From contig NZ_CP080437.1 of NCBI RefSeq assembly GCF_021216655.1, forward strand, positions 1,302,001-1,366,000: a DNA stretch of 64,000 nt. The letters are read 5' to 3'. Under the pieces are notes generated by a model. That model made no database searches. It saw nothing but the letters and a program-made list of their open reading frames with translations, and was not told the DNA's origin. Both the position numbers and the translations under genes were made by a program. Below are positions 52,734 to 61,568 of the stretch, one piece after another (position 1 is the stretch's first letter; the number at the start of each line of letters is the position of its first letter). Source of the stretch: Clavibacter michiganensis (GTDB taxonomy: Bacteria > Actinomycetota > Actinomycetes > Actinomycetales > Microbacteriaceae).

Positions 52734-55250
52734 TCAGCCGATGCGCGGCCGCAGCCCCGCGTGGATCGCGAGCGGGTTCCGCAGCGACCCGTGGATCTGC
52801 ATCACCGGCGCCTGCAGGTCGACCATGCGCCGGTTGTCGCGCAGCTGCAGCCGGTTGAGGCACGAGCGGTCGAACGACGGCGCGAAGAGGTCGAAGCGGG
52901 CGAAGCGCTCGGCGAGCTCGGGGTGCGCGCGCTCGTGGTCGGCGAGCGCCTCCGCGGCCACGCGCCACAGGCCCTCGGGGCCGAGGTCGTCGCGGTCCTC
53001 GAGGAGCGCCGCGGCGAAGCGGAGGAACCCGTCCATCACGTCGGTGAAGACCGTGAGGGTGCGCTCCTCCTCGGGGATCTCCATCCGGATCCGGCGCACG
53101 TCCTCCGGCAGCTCGCGCTCCATGTCGAACAGGGCGACCTCCTCGGCGATGTCCTTCATCAGCACGCGGACGACGACGTGGTCGCGCAGCACGAGGATCA
53201 CGTTCTCGCCATGAGGCATGAACGCGAGGTCGTGCGCGATCAGCGCGTGCGCGAGCGGCACGAGGCACGCGTCGAGCCAGCGGCGGAGCCACGCGGCCGC
53301 GCCGATCCCGGACGCGTCGATCAGCGCGCCGAGCACCGTGTCGCCGTGCGCGTCGACGTGCAGCAGGCTCGTCATGCTCATCAGCCGCTCACCCTCCGCG
53401 AGGCCGGGCACGGGCGACTCCCGCCAGAGCGCCGACAGCATCTTGCCGTGGGAGTGGCCGGGCGGCAGCGCGGACTCGACACGCTCGTCGCGCACGCCGA
53501 CCGCGGCGACCTCGCGGAGGACCCCGAAGCCGAGCCGATCGAACTCCGCGTCGCCCGTGACGAGCGCGTGCACCCAGTCGTTGATCGCCGGGGTGACCGC
53601 CATGTACGCCGGCGAGAGGCCGCGTGTGAAGCCCATGTTGAGGATCGACAGCGACGTCTTCACGTAGCAGCGCTCCGGGGTGGTGCGGTTGGCCCAGGTG
53701 CGGATGGACTGCTGCGCGCCGTACTCGTCGTCACCCGTGCCGAGCAGCAGGATGTCGCGCCGGGCGACGAGGCCCGCGAAGGTCACCGTGACGACGTTCT
53801 CCCACTGCCACGGGTGCACCGGCACCAGAACGCGCTCCGCGGGGTCGATGCCGAGCGACTCCATGCGCGCGCGGAAGCGGGCGCGGGCGGACGCGCCGAG
53901 CTCCGCGTCGAGGAACGCCTCGCGGTCGAGGCCCTCGATCGCCGTGAAGCGCGCGAGGCGCTCATGCACGGCGAGCCAGAGGATCCGCACGTCGGCACCG
54001 GCCTCGGGGGCGTACCGGTCGTGGTCGTCGAGGTCGAAGCCGATGCGCCCGTTGGTCGCGACGAAGCAGGGGTGGCCCTCGTCCATCGTCGACTCCACCT
54101 CCGCGTAGGACGCCGTGAGCAGGCCTCGCGCGTCGGGCACGTCGCGGAGGCGCGAGAAGGAGGCGGCCGACAGCGTGCTCTGGATCTCGTCCAGGTAGAC
54201 GGGCAGCACCTCGTCGGTGATGCCGAGGCGGTCGCGGAGATCGAGCACGAGGTCGGTCGCGTCGAGCTCGACGGGCTGGCCGTCGACCGTCCGGCGGATG
54301 CTCGCCTCGTCGACGTCCCAGTGGTCGAGCTCGAGGACCCGGGCCCGGTACGCGTACGCGCTCCGGCCGTCGGCGCTCGCGACGCGGTAGTCGGCCCAGT
54401 CGCGCGGGTCGTGCGGGCGGCGGGGCGCGCCGGCGGGGAGCTCGGGATCCACGCGCTCGGGCGCGATGAGCAGCTCGTGCGCGAACTCGGCGAGCGCCTT
54501 GCGCACGAGGTGGCGGGTGGCGGCGGCCCACACGTCGGGGCGGAGGTGCGCGGCAGGGTGGACGCGGGGATCCGGCTCGGCGGTCCTCGACGCGGCAGCC
54601 GGCCGGGCCTCGGGGTGGGTCTCGCGCGTGCGGTCGTGGGTGAGGGTCATGGCGTGTCCGTCCGTGGGGGTGGCATACAGGAGGGCGTCGTCGCGCGTGA
54701 CGACGCTGAGGAGCGCGTGCTTCGCGCCGAGGTCGACGACCCGGAGCGGCCGGAAGCCGACGAGCTCGTTGAGCCGCTGGATCCGCGTGTTGCGGACGTC
54801 CGGCTCGACGACGAGGCGCTCCACGGCCGGGTCCCGGAGGAGGTGCGCGACGACGTGCCGCATGACCGCGGTCGTGAACCCGGGCAGCGGGTCGCCCGCC
54901 GGCGGGGCGACGAGCAGGTGCATGCCGCGGTCGCCGGGGCGCGGATCCAGGTGCGCGCCGATGGGGTCGTCGGCCGGGTCGTACGCCTCGACGAGGAACG
55001 CGGGGGCGCCGGCGTGCAGGCCGATCCAGGCCTCGCGCCCGGGATCCGCCGCGATCGCCGCGTACTCCGCGCTCACGTCGTCGAGGGTCGCGTGCTCCAT
55101 CTGCCAGAAGCGGGCGCGCGGCGCCGTGACCCACGCGTGCACGAGCGCGGCGTCGGCGTCCGGGTCGAGCGGGCGCATCGCGAGCGGGTAGCCGCGCTCG
55201 GCCGCGGAGCGGGCCACGGCGGGCGCGGGCGCGGTGACGGGCGCGCTCAC
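52734..55250 (-). CDS. fused siderophore acyltransferase-NIS synthetase (DesC-DesD type)
   Basis: An 838-residue protein. Residues 1-200 are a GNAT acyltransferase like IucB/RhbD/DesC (MHLLVAPPAGDPL and ERLVVEPDVRNTRIQRLNEL-GF-type segments); residues 245-838 are an IucA/IucC-family NIS synthetase (HPCFVATNGRIGF, VLVPVHPWQWEN, KTSLSILNMGFTRGLSP, LMKDIAEEVALF), which uses ATP to join acyl-diamine units. In Streptomyces these are separate desC and desD genes. GTG 55250 overlaps the hydroxylase stop (GTGA). An internal ATG at 54650 lies between the domains and could give synthetase alone, but has no good ribosome site. Confidence 0.93.
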   Translation of the reverse strand: MSAPVTAPAPAVARSAAERGYPLAMRPLDPDADAALVHAWVTAPRARFWQMEHATLDDVSAEYAAIAADPGREAWIGLHAGAPAFLVEAYDPADDPIGAHLDPRPGDRGMHLLVAPPAGDPLPGFTTAVMRHVVAHLLRDPAVERLVVEPDVRNTRIQRLNELVGFRPLRVVDLGAKHALLSVVTRDDALLYATPTDGHAMTLTHDRTRETHPEARPAAASRTAEPDPRVHPAAHLRPDVWAAATRHLVRKALAEFAHELLIAPERVDPELPAGAPRRPHDPRDWADYRVASADGRSAYAYRARVLELDHWDVDEASIRRTVDGQPVELDATDLVLDLRDRLGITDEVLPVYLDEIQSTLSAASFSRLRDVPDARGLLTASYAEVESTMDEGHPCFVATNGRIGFDLDDHDRYAPEAGADVRILWLAVHERLARFTAIEGLDREAFLDAELGASARARFRARMESLGIDPAERVLVPVHPWQWENVVTVTFAGLVARRDILLLGTGDDEYGAQQSIRTWANRTTPERCYVKTSLSILNMGFTRGLSPAYMAVTPAINDWVHALVTGDAEFDRLGFGVLREVAAVGVRDERVESALPPGHSHGKMLSALWRESPVPGLAEGERLMSMTSLLHVDAHGDTVLGALIDASGIGAAAWLRRWLDACLVPLAHALIAHDLAFMPHGENVILVLRDHVVVRVLMKDIAEEVALFDMERELPEDVRRIRMEIPEEERTLTVFTDVMDGFLRFAAALLEDRDDLGPEGLWRVAAEALADHERAHPELAERFARFDLFAPSFDRSCLNRLQLRDNRRMVDLQAPVMQIHGSLRNPLAIHAGLRPRIG

Positions 55251-56617
55251 GCGAGCACCCCCGATCCCGCCGAGGGCAAGTCGTCCGGCAGGCCGAACTC
55301 CTGGAACGCGATCCGCTCCTCCACCGCGTAGTCCTCGCGGCCCGTGATGGCGCGCAGGATCCGCGAGTTGCGGTGCGCGGTCATGCCGAGGTCGGGCGCG
55401 ACGAAGCCGTGCGTGTGCACCTCCGCGTTCTGCACGAAGAGCGTGCCGGCGCCGTCGACCGTGTGCTCGCGCGCCACGTCGAGGCGGCCCCGCGCGTCGC
55501 GGTGCACGCGGTCGCCGAGGCCGTCGAGGATCCGCGGGGCCCGTGCGTCGTATCCGCTCGCCATGATCACCGCGCCCGTGGGCCAGTCGCGCTCGGCGCC
55601 CGTCTCGGCGTGCCGCAGCCCGAGGACCGCGCCGCCGTCGGGCGTCGCGCGCGACGACACGACCTCCGCGTTGGTCAGCAGCCGGGTCGGCACGCCGGAT
55701 CCCGCGTCGCCGCCCGCCGCGAGCCGCCCCTCCGCCCGCAGCGCGTCGAACGCGAGCCGCTTCCGGTAGAGCGTCTGGAAGATCTCGTCGATGAGCTCCG
55801 AGTCGATGCCCTTGTAGAGGTTCCGCTGCTCGCGCAGCAGCACGTCGCGCGCGTCGGCGGGCAGGCCGAAGAAGTGGTCGCTGTACTCGGGGCTCGTCAT
55901 CTCGAGCGTCAGGCGCGTGTATTCGAGCGGGAAGAACCGCGGCGAGCGCGTGATCCAGTCGAGCCGGTACCCGCGGGAGTCCACGTCCTCGAGGAGGTCG
56001 CGGTAGATCTCGGCGGCGCTCTGCCCGCTGCCGACCACCGTGATGGCGTCCCGCTCCTGCAGCGCGGCCTTGGCGCCGAGGTAGCCGGAGCTGTGCACGA
56101 CGCCCGGCAGGTCGCGCACGGCCTCGGGCAGCCAGGGCGGGGTGCCCACGCCGACCACGAGGCTCCGGCCGCGGTGCACGTGCGCGGCGCCCGCGGCGTC
56201 GACCGACTCGACGACGTACGCACCCTCGGCCTCGTCGAACGCGACCGACCGCACGTCGCGGTCGAGCTCGATCCCCCGCGCGCGCTCGGCCGCCCAGCGG
56301 CAGTACGCGACGTACTCGCTGCGCAGCACGAAGAAGTCCTCGCGGATGTAGAAGGAGTACAGCCGCCCGGTGTCCTTGAGGTAGGCGAGGAACGAGAAGC
56401 GCGAGGTCGGATCCGCGAGCGTCACGAGGTCGGCGAGGAACGGCGTCTGCAGGTGCGCGGTCGGCAGCATCATGCCGGGGTGCCAGTCGAAGCGCGGCTT
56501 CCTCTCGAGCACGATGAGGTCGAGGTCGAGCGGGTCCGCGAGGCAGGCGAGTCCGAGGTTCGCGGGGCCGAGGCCGATCGCGACGACGTCGTGGACGCGG
56601 TCGGCGGCGGCGCTCAT
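55247..56617 (-). CDS. lysine/cadaverine N-hydroxylase (DesB-like FAD/NADPH monooxygenase)
   Basis: A 456-residue flavoprotein of the lysine N6-hydroxylase/ornithine N5-oxygenase family. FAD motif VVAIGLGPANLGLACLA near residue 11, substrate region HPGMMLPTAHLQTPFLADLV near 46, NADPH motif VVGSGQSAAEIYRDLL near 192 and VIMASGYDAR near 355. In the desferrioxamine pathway it hydroxylates cadaverine. ATG 56617 overlaps the decarboxylase stop by 4 bp (ATGA), and its own stop overlaps the next start by 4 bp. Confidence 0.95.
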   Translation of the reverse strand: MSAAADRVHDVVAIGLGPANLGLACLADPLDLDLIVLERKPRFDWHPGMMLPTAHLQTPFLADLVTLADPTSRFSFLAYLKDTGRLYSFYIREDFFVLRSEYVAYCRWAAERARGIELDRDVRSVAFDEAEGAYVVESVDAAGAAHVHRGRSLVVGVGTPPWLPEAVRDLPGVVHSSGYLGAKAALQERDAITVVGSGQSAAEIYRDLLEDVDSRGYRLDWITRSPRFFPLEYTRLTLEMTSPEYSDHFFGLPADARDVLLREQRNLYKGIDSELIDEIFQTLYRKRLAFDALRAEGRLAAGGDAGSGVPTRLLTNAEVVSSRATPDGGAVLGLRHAETGAERDWPTGAVIMASGYDARAPRILDGLGDRVHRDARGRLDVAREHTVDGAGTLFVQNAEVHTHGFVAPDLGMTAHRNSRILRAITGREDYAVEERIAFQEFGLPDDLPSAGSGVLA

Positions 56618-58224
56618 CGGCCGGCCTCCGCGACGGCGACGACGGCCGCGGCGGGCGCGCCGGGTGCCGCGTCGCCCAGCCCGGCGTCGAGCGCATCCCC
56701 CGCCGCCACCACCATCCCCAGGATCTCCGCGATGTGCGCGTCCGTCGTCGCCGGGTTCAGCAGCGTGAGCTTCAGGTGCGCGCGGCCGCCCACTCGCGTC
56801 GCGGCGACCATCGCCCGACCGGAGTCCTGGATCGCTTGCCGGATGCCGCGGTTGACGGCGTCCGAGCGCGTCCCCGCGTCGGGCCCCGCGGATCCGTCCC
56901 GCTCCCCCGCAGGCACGTACCGGAACACGAGCGCGCTGATCTCGGGCCGCACCACCACCTCGAGCGCCGGATCCCGCCGGAGCGCGGACCACGTGCGGTC
57001 GGCGAGCGCGATGACGTCGTCGAGCATCCGCCCCACGCCGTCGGCGCCCACCGTCCGCAGCGTGAGCCAGAGCTTGAGCGCGTCGAAGCGCCGCGTGGTC
57101 TGCAGCGACTTGTCGACCTGGTTCGGGATCTCCTCGTGCGCGCGATCCGCCGGGTTCAGGTAGTCGGCGTGCAGCGTCGCGTGCCGGAGCGTGCGGCCGT
57201 CGCGCACGAGGAGCGCGCTGGAGCTCACGGGCTGGAAGAAGGTCTTGTGGTAGTCGACCGTCACGGAGTCGGCACGCTCGATGCCGTCGAGCAGGTGCCG
57301 GTGCCGGAGCGACGTCAGGAGCCCGCCGCCATACGCGGCGTCGACGTGCAGCCAGATCCCCTCGCGTCGGCAGACGTTGCCGATCGCGGGCAGCGGGTCG
57401 ACGCTGCCGAAGTCGGTGGTGCCGGCGGTCGCGACCACGGCGACGGGGACGAGCCCGGCCGCGTAGCAGCGCGCGAGCTCCTGCTCGAGGGCGTCGACGC
57501 GCATCCGCTTGGCGTCGTCGCTCGGCACGCGGATGACCGCGTCGGGGGCGAGGCCCAGGATCCGGGCGCTCTTCTCCACGCTGAAGTGGCCGACGTCGCT
57601 CACGAGGATCCGCATCCGCTGCCGGTCGACTGCCGTGAGCCCGTGCACGGCCGCCGCCTCGTCGCGGGCGAGCAGCAGCGCCTGCAGGTTGGACTGGCTG
57701 CCGCCGCTCGTGAAGACGCCGTCCGCGTCGTCGCCGAGGCCGGCGCGGCCCGCGGTCCAGTCGATGAGCGCGCGCTCGATGAGGGTCGCGCCCGCGCTCT
57801 GGTCCCACGTGTCCATCGACGTGTTGACGCTGGAGAGGATGAGCTCCCCCGCGATCGCCGGGATGAGGATCGGGCAGTTGAGGTGCGCGACGTACGACGG
57901 GTCGTGGAACCACACCGCGTCACGGAGGTACAGGTCGTCGAGCTCGTCGAGGGCGTCGTCGAGGCCGCCGAGCGGGCGGTCGAGGTCGAGGCCCGCGAAG
58001 GACCCGCGGAGGCGCTCGGGCGTGACGCCGGTGAACGGGCCGTCGGCGCGGCGGGCGGCCCCGCGGACGTGGTCGGCGGCGGCGCGGAGGGCGGCGTCCC
58101 AGCCGGGGAGGGAGCGGTCGGAGAAGAGCTCGGCGGCGGGATCAGCATCGGTCGCGATCGGGTCGGCGCGGGGGTCGTCGAGCGTCGGATCGGAGGGACG
58201 GGAGGCGTGCGGGGAGAGGGTCAT
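56614..58224 (-). CDS. PLP-dependent decarboxylase, lysine/diaminobutyrate type (DesA-like)
   Basis: A 536-residue group II decarboxylase. PLP lysine is K327 in VTVDYHKTFFQP, with H213 in DVGHFSVEKSARIL stacking on the ring and D295 in LHVDAAYGG. It resembles DesA and diaminobutyrate decarboxylases that start hydroxamate siderophore pathways; lysine to cadaverine is the likely reaction from operon context. ATG 58224 is followed by a non-conserved 30-residue Asp/Ala-rich start. It is the first gene of the operon, behind an iron box. Confidence 0.93.
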   Translation of the reverse strand: MTLSPHASRPSDPTLDDPRADPIATDADPAAELFSDRSLPGWDAALRAAADHVRGAARRADGPFTGVTPERLRGSFAGLDLDRPLGGLDDALDELDDLYLRDAVWFHDPSYVAHLNCPILIPAIAGELILSSVNTSMDTWDQSAGATLIERALIDWTAGRAGLGDDADGVFTSGGSQSNLQALLLARDEAAAVHGLTAVDRQRMRILVSDVGHFSVEKSARILGLAPDAVIRVPSDDAKRMRVDALEQELARCYAAGLVPVAVVATAGTTDFGSVDPLPAIGNVCRREGIWLHVDAAYGGGLLTSLRHRHLLDGIERADSVTVDYHKTFFQPVSSSALLVRDGRTLRHATLHADYLNPADRAHEEIPNQVDKSLQTTRRFDALKLWLTLRTVGADGVGRMLDDVIALADRTWSALRRDPALEVVVRPEISALVFRYVPAGERDGSAGPDAGTRSDAVNRGIRQAIQDSGRAMVAATRVGGRAHLKLTLLNPATTDAHIAEILGMVVAAGDALDAGLGDAAPGAPAAAVVAVAEAGR

Positions 58225-58280
58225 GGGTCCTTCGTCGGTTCGATGGGGAGCCGTGTCCGGGTCACGAGCACCCTGCCTGG

Positions 58281-58299
58281 TTAGGCAAGGCTCACCTAA
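58281..58299 (-). promoter_or_regulatory. DtxR/IdeR-type iron box of the siderophore operon
   Basis: ttaggcaaggctcacctaa (19 bp; TTAGGTGAGCCTTGCCTAA on the operon strand) matches the TTAGG-N9-CCTAA iron-box consensus in both arms. It lies 57 bp upstream of the decarboxylase ATG, in promoter position. Fe-bound DtxR/IdeR/DmdR repressors bind such sites. Confidence 0.9.
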
Positions 58300-58434
58300 T
58301 ATGAAGGCGCTCGGACGGGAACGCAACCCGGCCGACGACGACTCGCGGGGACCCTCCGCGAGGCGATGGCGCGACCCCGATTCGGGGGCGCGGGCGACGA
58401 GTCCGCGCCCCCGCCCCGCTCGTAGGGTGGGGGC

Positions 58435-58746
58435 ATGAGCGACGCAGACGAACCCACCGACGGCATCCGCACCGGGCGCGGCCCCGGCGATCCCGACGGG
58501 CTGGTGACGGTGGACGACGTGGTCGGCGGCGACGACTCCCCCGCCGGCGTCGGCGACGCGGTCCGCGAGCCGGACGGCACCGGGTATGGGCACGCGGAGA
58601 AGGACACCCTCGAGGTCGAGGACGCGGATCCGGCGAGCGCCGACTACCCCGCGGTCCCCGACAACCGCTCCGTCACCGCGGCCGACTCGCACATGAGCGC
58701 GCCCGCCGACGACGCCGCCGGACACGTCGACCCCGAGGGCCACTGA
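58435..58746 (+). CDS. small acidic protein, first of a four-gene acidic run
   Basis: A 103-residue, Asp/Glu/Gly-rich protein, probably disordered, without Cys. Starts MSDADEPTDGIRTGRGPG and contains GHAEKDTLEVEDADP near residue 43. The ATG is 6 nt after TAGGGT (58423-58428), so it is probably leaderless. No family recognised. It begins a group of four consecutive small acidic genes followed by an SDR, which suggests one stress-linked unit. Confidence 0.7.
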   Translation: MSDADEPTDGIRTGRGPGDPDGLVTVDDVVGGDDSPAGVGDAVREPDGTGYGHAEKDTLEVEDADPASADYPAVPDNRSVTAADSHMSAPADDAAGHVDPEGH

Positions 58747-58747
58747 C

Positions 58748-58900
58748 GTGACGGATCACGCCGCCGACGCCCCGCGCGACCCGCTGGCCGAACTCGCGCC
58801 CATCGACGCCGACTCGGTCGCCGAGCGCGCGGAGGCCGCGGAGGAGGACGCCCGCGAGGATGCGCCGGACCCTTTCGGCGAGGGTCCCGACGACCAGTGA
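58748..58900 (+). CDS. small acidic protein, 50 residues
   Basis: GTG at 58748 starts 1 bp after the stop of the previous gene, indicating coupling. The peptide (start MTDHAADAPRDPLAEL, end FGEGPDDQ) is dominated by Asp, Glu and Ala. Unknown function; existence rests on spacing, codon use and the neighbours' composition. Confidence 0.6.
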   Translation: MTDHAADAPRDPLAELAPIDADSVAERAEAAEEDAREDAPDPFGEGPDDQ

Positions 58901-59001
58901 TCCGCCCCCGGCGTGCGGCGACGACGCGTCCCGGACACGACACATGAGCGTTGCCTGAGCGCCACCACACAGCTCTCGGGGCCGAGCGTAGCGTCGAGCG
59001 C

Positions 59002-59286
59002 ATGGACAACGACGACCCGCGCCTCCAGCCCGCGGACACCTCAGACACCAACCAGGACAAGGACGTCATCTCGCAGAGCGAGGACGACACGCGCGTCAAG
59101 CAGGAGCAGCAGATCACGGAGAGCGAGGGCGTCTCCGACGACGTGCCCGCCGCCGCGGACGACGTGCATGTGCTCCCCGGATCGGGCGGCCCGGATGACG
59201 TCGGCGAGATCGACGTGGATCCCGACGAGCTCAACCTCAGCGGCGACTCGATCCCCGGCCACCCCAAGCCCGAGGCCGGTGCGTGA
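59002..59286 (+). CDS. small acidic protein, 94 residues
   Basis: Starts MDNDDPRLQPADTSDTNQDK; polar, Asp/Ser/Gln-rich, no hydrophobic core, so probably disordered. The ATG is 7 nt after TAGCGT (58989-58994). It ends GHPKPEAGA and its stop overlaps the next GTG by 4 bp. Unknown family. Confidence 0.7.
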   Translation: MDNDDPRLQPADTSDTNQDKDVISQSEDDTRVKQEQQITESEGVSDDVPAAADDVHVLPGSGGPDDVGEIDVDPDELNLSGDSIPGHPKPEAGA

Positions 59287-59576
59287 CCGTGACCGACGCC
59301 ACCGCCACCCCCGCTGACGACTCCACCGGCGACGACACCGCGCTCGACACCGAGACCCTCCCGAACGAGACCGTCGTGAACGACGCCGTCGCCGGCGAGA
59401 CCGTCCTCCCGGACACCGACGAGCCCGTCGAGGAGCCCGACGACGACGCCGTCATGGGCGCCGACGCGGAGCCCACGGCCGACGTCCTCGGCGTCGACGG
59501 CGAGGCCGAGCCCGTCCTCGCGGACAACGAGCTCGCAGGCCAGGACATCGACCTGGACGACACCCCGCCCAGCTGA
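59283..59576 (+). CDS. small acidic Asp/Thr-rich protein, 97 residues
   Basis: GTG at 59283 overlaps the previous stop (GTGA). The protein is made of Asp, Glu, Thr, Val and Pro (start MTVTDATATPADDSTGDD, end LDDTPPS), with no basic residue stretch, Cys or aromatic core. Strongly acidic disordered protein; unknown role. An SDR follows 46 bp downstream with its own ribosome site (ccaggaga). Confidence 0.7.
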   Translation: MTVTDATATPADDSTGDDTALDTETLPNETVVNDAVAGETVLPDTDEPVEEPDDDAVMGADAEPTADVLGVDGEAEPVLADNELAGQDIDLDDTPPS

Positions 59577-59622
59577 TCCACCCCCCGGCTTCCCCCACGC
59601 AGATCACAGCACCAGGAGACAC

Positions 59623-60519
59623 ATGAGCACCGACCAGTACACGTTCCAGGACCCGACGAAGATGTACGCGGACATCCAGCCCAGCGCGCAGCAGCAGGAC
59701 GGGCCCGGCCTCGACGCCGCGCTCGACGACACCGCGGACCGCGGCGAGAAGACTTACCGCGGATCGAACCGCCTCGAGGGACGCAAGGCCCTCGTGACCG
59801 GCGCCGACTCCGGCATCGGCGCGGCCGTCGCCATCGCCTACGCCCGCGAGGGCGCGGACGTCGCGCTCTCCTACCTCCCCGAGGAGGAGGAGGACGCGAA
59901 GAAGGTCGTCGCCCTCATCGAGGAGGCGGGCCGGAAGGCCGTCGCCATCCCCGGCGACATCGCCACGGCGGAGTTCAGCCGCGAGCTCGTCGCGAAGGCG
60001 GTCGAGGGCCTCGGCGGCCTCGACATCGTCGTGAACAACGCGGGCAAGCAGCAGAACTTCGACTCCCTCGAGGACATCTCGGACGAGGAGTTCGACGTCA
60101 CCTTCAAGACCAACGTCTACGCGATGTTCTGGATCACGAAGGCCGCCCTCCCGCACCTCAAGCCCGGCTCGTCGATCATCAACACGTCGTCGATCCAGGC
60201 CTACGCGCCGTCGCCGATCCTCGTGCACTACGCCACGACCAAGGCCTCGATCAACGCGTTCTCGAAGGGCCTGGCGCAGCAGCTGGCCCCCAAGGGCATC
60301 CGCGTGAACGTCGTCGCGCCCGGCCCGATCTGGACGCCGCTGCAGACCGCGGGCGGCCAGCCCGAGGACGCGCTGCCCGAGTTCGGCGAGGACACCCCCC
60401 TCGGCCGCGCCGGCCAGCCCGCCGAGCTCGCGCCCGCCTACGTGTTCCTCGCCTCCAACGAGTCGAGCTACGTGGTCGGCGAGACGCTGAACGTCAACGG
60501 CGGGATGCCGACGCCGTAG
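59623..60519 (+). CDS. SDR oxidoreductase, general-stress type (YghA/YhdF-like)
   Basis: A 298-residue SDR with the N-terminal extension of the YghA/YhdF group (QYTFQDPTKMYADIQP near residues 4-19). TGADSGIGAAVAIAYAREGA near residue 57 binds NAD(P); NNAGKQQNFDSL near 137; catalytic Ser and Tyr-x-x-x-Lys in NTSSIQAYAPSPILVHYATTKASI near 186-209; APGPIWTPLQ near 228. In Bacillus YhdF is a general-stress protein. ATG follows ccaggaga. A long hairpin terminates it. Confidence 0.94.
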   Translation: MSTDQYTFQDPTKMYADIQPSAQQQDGPGLDAALDDTADRGEKTYRGSNRLEGRKALVTGADSGIGAAVAIAYAREGADVALSYLPEEEEDAKKVVALIEEAGRKAVAIPGDIATAEFSRELVAKAVEGLGGLDIVVNNAGKQQNFDSLEDISDEEFDVTFKTNVYAMFWITKAALPHLKPGSSIINTSSIQAYAPSPILVHYATTKASINAFSKGLAQQLAPKGIRVNVVAPGPIWTPLQTAGGQPEDALPEFGEDTPLGRAGQPAELAPAYVFLASNESSYVVGETLNVNGGMPTP

Positions 60520-60549
60520 CGGGCAGCGCTCCGGCGCACCGCACCGCCT

Positions 60550-60585
60550 GACGCCCGGGCCGACCATCTGGTCGGCTCGGGCGTC
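60550..60585 (+). terminator. terminator of the SDR/acidic protein unit
   Basis: Seventeen-base stem, gacgcccgggccgacca at 60550-60566 and tggtcggctcgggcgtc at 60569-60585, with one G-U pair and a very short loop, 30 bases past the SDR stop. Confidence 0.85.
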
Positions 60586-60647
60586 GTCGCGTGCCGCTCG
60601 CCGATCTCGAGCCGGACACGCGCGGCTCACCGGAATAGGGTCGGGAG

Positions 60648-61379
60648 ATGTCCGGCACCCTGGCCCGCATCGGCGGGAACGTCCTCGCGGGGCTGGTCTC
60701 GGCCGTCCGGCTCGTCCGGCAGCCGCGACCGCTGCATCCGCACGGTGTCGCACTCTCCGGGACGCTGACGCCCGTCGCCGGTCGCGCGGCATCGGGGCTC
60801 GCCTGGCTCGATGCGCTCGACGGCACGCTCGCCGTCGACGCCCGGTTCTCGCGCGGCGGTGGCCTCCCCGCGACGCTCCCCGACGTGCTCGGGCTCGCGC
60901 TGCGGATCCCGGAGGAGGGCGGCACCACGGTCGACGTGCTGCTCGCGTCCACCGGCGTCTCGCCGACCGACCGGTTCCTGCTCGCGCCGCGGCGGGCCCT
61001 CTCGGGGGCGCGGCTGACGACGCTGATGCCGTACCGAGGGTCCGCCGGGCTGGTGCTGCTCGGCGTGCTGGTGGACGCGGATCCGCCGCTCCCCGCGGGC
61101 GCGGACGACCTCGGCCGCGTGCTCGCGACCCGATCCGCGCGCATGCGGCTGGTGCACGCGAGGCCGCGCGGCCTCTGGCACGTGGCTGCGCGGATCGAGC
61201 TGACGCACGACGCCGACGGTCCCCTCGACACGGCTACGCGCGCGGATCCCGTGCTCGCGGCACCGCCCGGCGACACGACCTACCCCTGGACCCGGCGACT
61301 CCGCTCCCCCGGCTACCGCGTCGCGCGCGCGGGCCGACCGGTCGCGTCCCGGCACGCGGCGCAGGATCCCGACGCCTGA
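60648..61379 (+). CDS. conserved hypothetical protein, 243 residues
   Basis: A protein I do not recognise with certainty. It starts MSGTLARIGGNVLAGLVSAVRL, has RPLHPHGVALSGTL near residue 26, and LPATLPDVLGLALRIPEEGGTT near 73-94, a pattern I associate with actinobacterial proteins labelled phosphodiesterase without evidence. No signal peptide or metal site is obvious. The ATG is 6 nt after TAGGGT (60636-60641), probably leaderless. Rich in Ala, Leu and Arg; soluble. Confidence 0.7.
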   Translation: MSGTLARIGGNVLAGLVSAVRLVRQPRPLHPHGVALSGTLTPVAGRAASGLAWLDALDGTLAVDARFSRGGGLPATLPDVLGLALRIPEEGGTTVDVLLASTGVSPTDRFLLAPRRALSGARLTTLMPYRGSAGLVLLGVLVDADPPLPAGADDLGRVLATRSARMRLVHARPRGLWHVAARIELTHDADGPLDTATRADPVLAAPPGDTTYPWTRRLRSPGYRVARAGRPVASRHAAQDPDA

Positions 61380-61503
61380 CCGGGGTGCGCCGCGACGTCC
61401 GCGCGACATCGGAGACCCCGCGGGTCACGATGTCCGTCCCGTGGAGCGGGAGGACCCGACGCCCGGGCCCGGGCCCGGGAACGTGGACGCAGGCCGACGC
61501 CGT

Positions 61504-61528
61504 GGGCCGGAGGATCCCCCTCCGGCCC
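61504..61528 (-). terminator. terminator of secreted paralogue 1
   Basis: Ten-base perfect stem, gggccggagg at 61504-61513 and cctccggccc at 61519-61528, 41 bases beyond the paralogue 1 stop. The same stem core is found behind paralogue 2 (62572-62613). Confidence 0.75.
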
Positions 61529-61568
61529 GCGGCGCGACCCGAGAGCGCCGATCAGCTGCGGGTCGTCC

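Noticed and set aside
52698..55331. 877-residue open frame opposite the NIS synthetase
   Set aside because: No recognisable domain; antiparallel shadow of the IucA/IucC gene.
61465..61490. cccgggcccgggcccggg-type tract as an attachment site or origin
   Set aside because: It is a short self-complementary GC tract with no second copy, no integrase and no DnaA boxes nearby.
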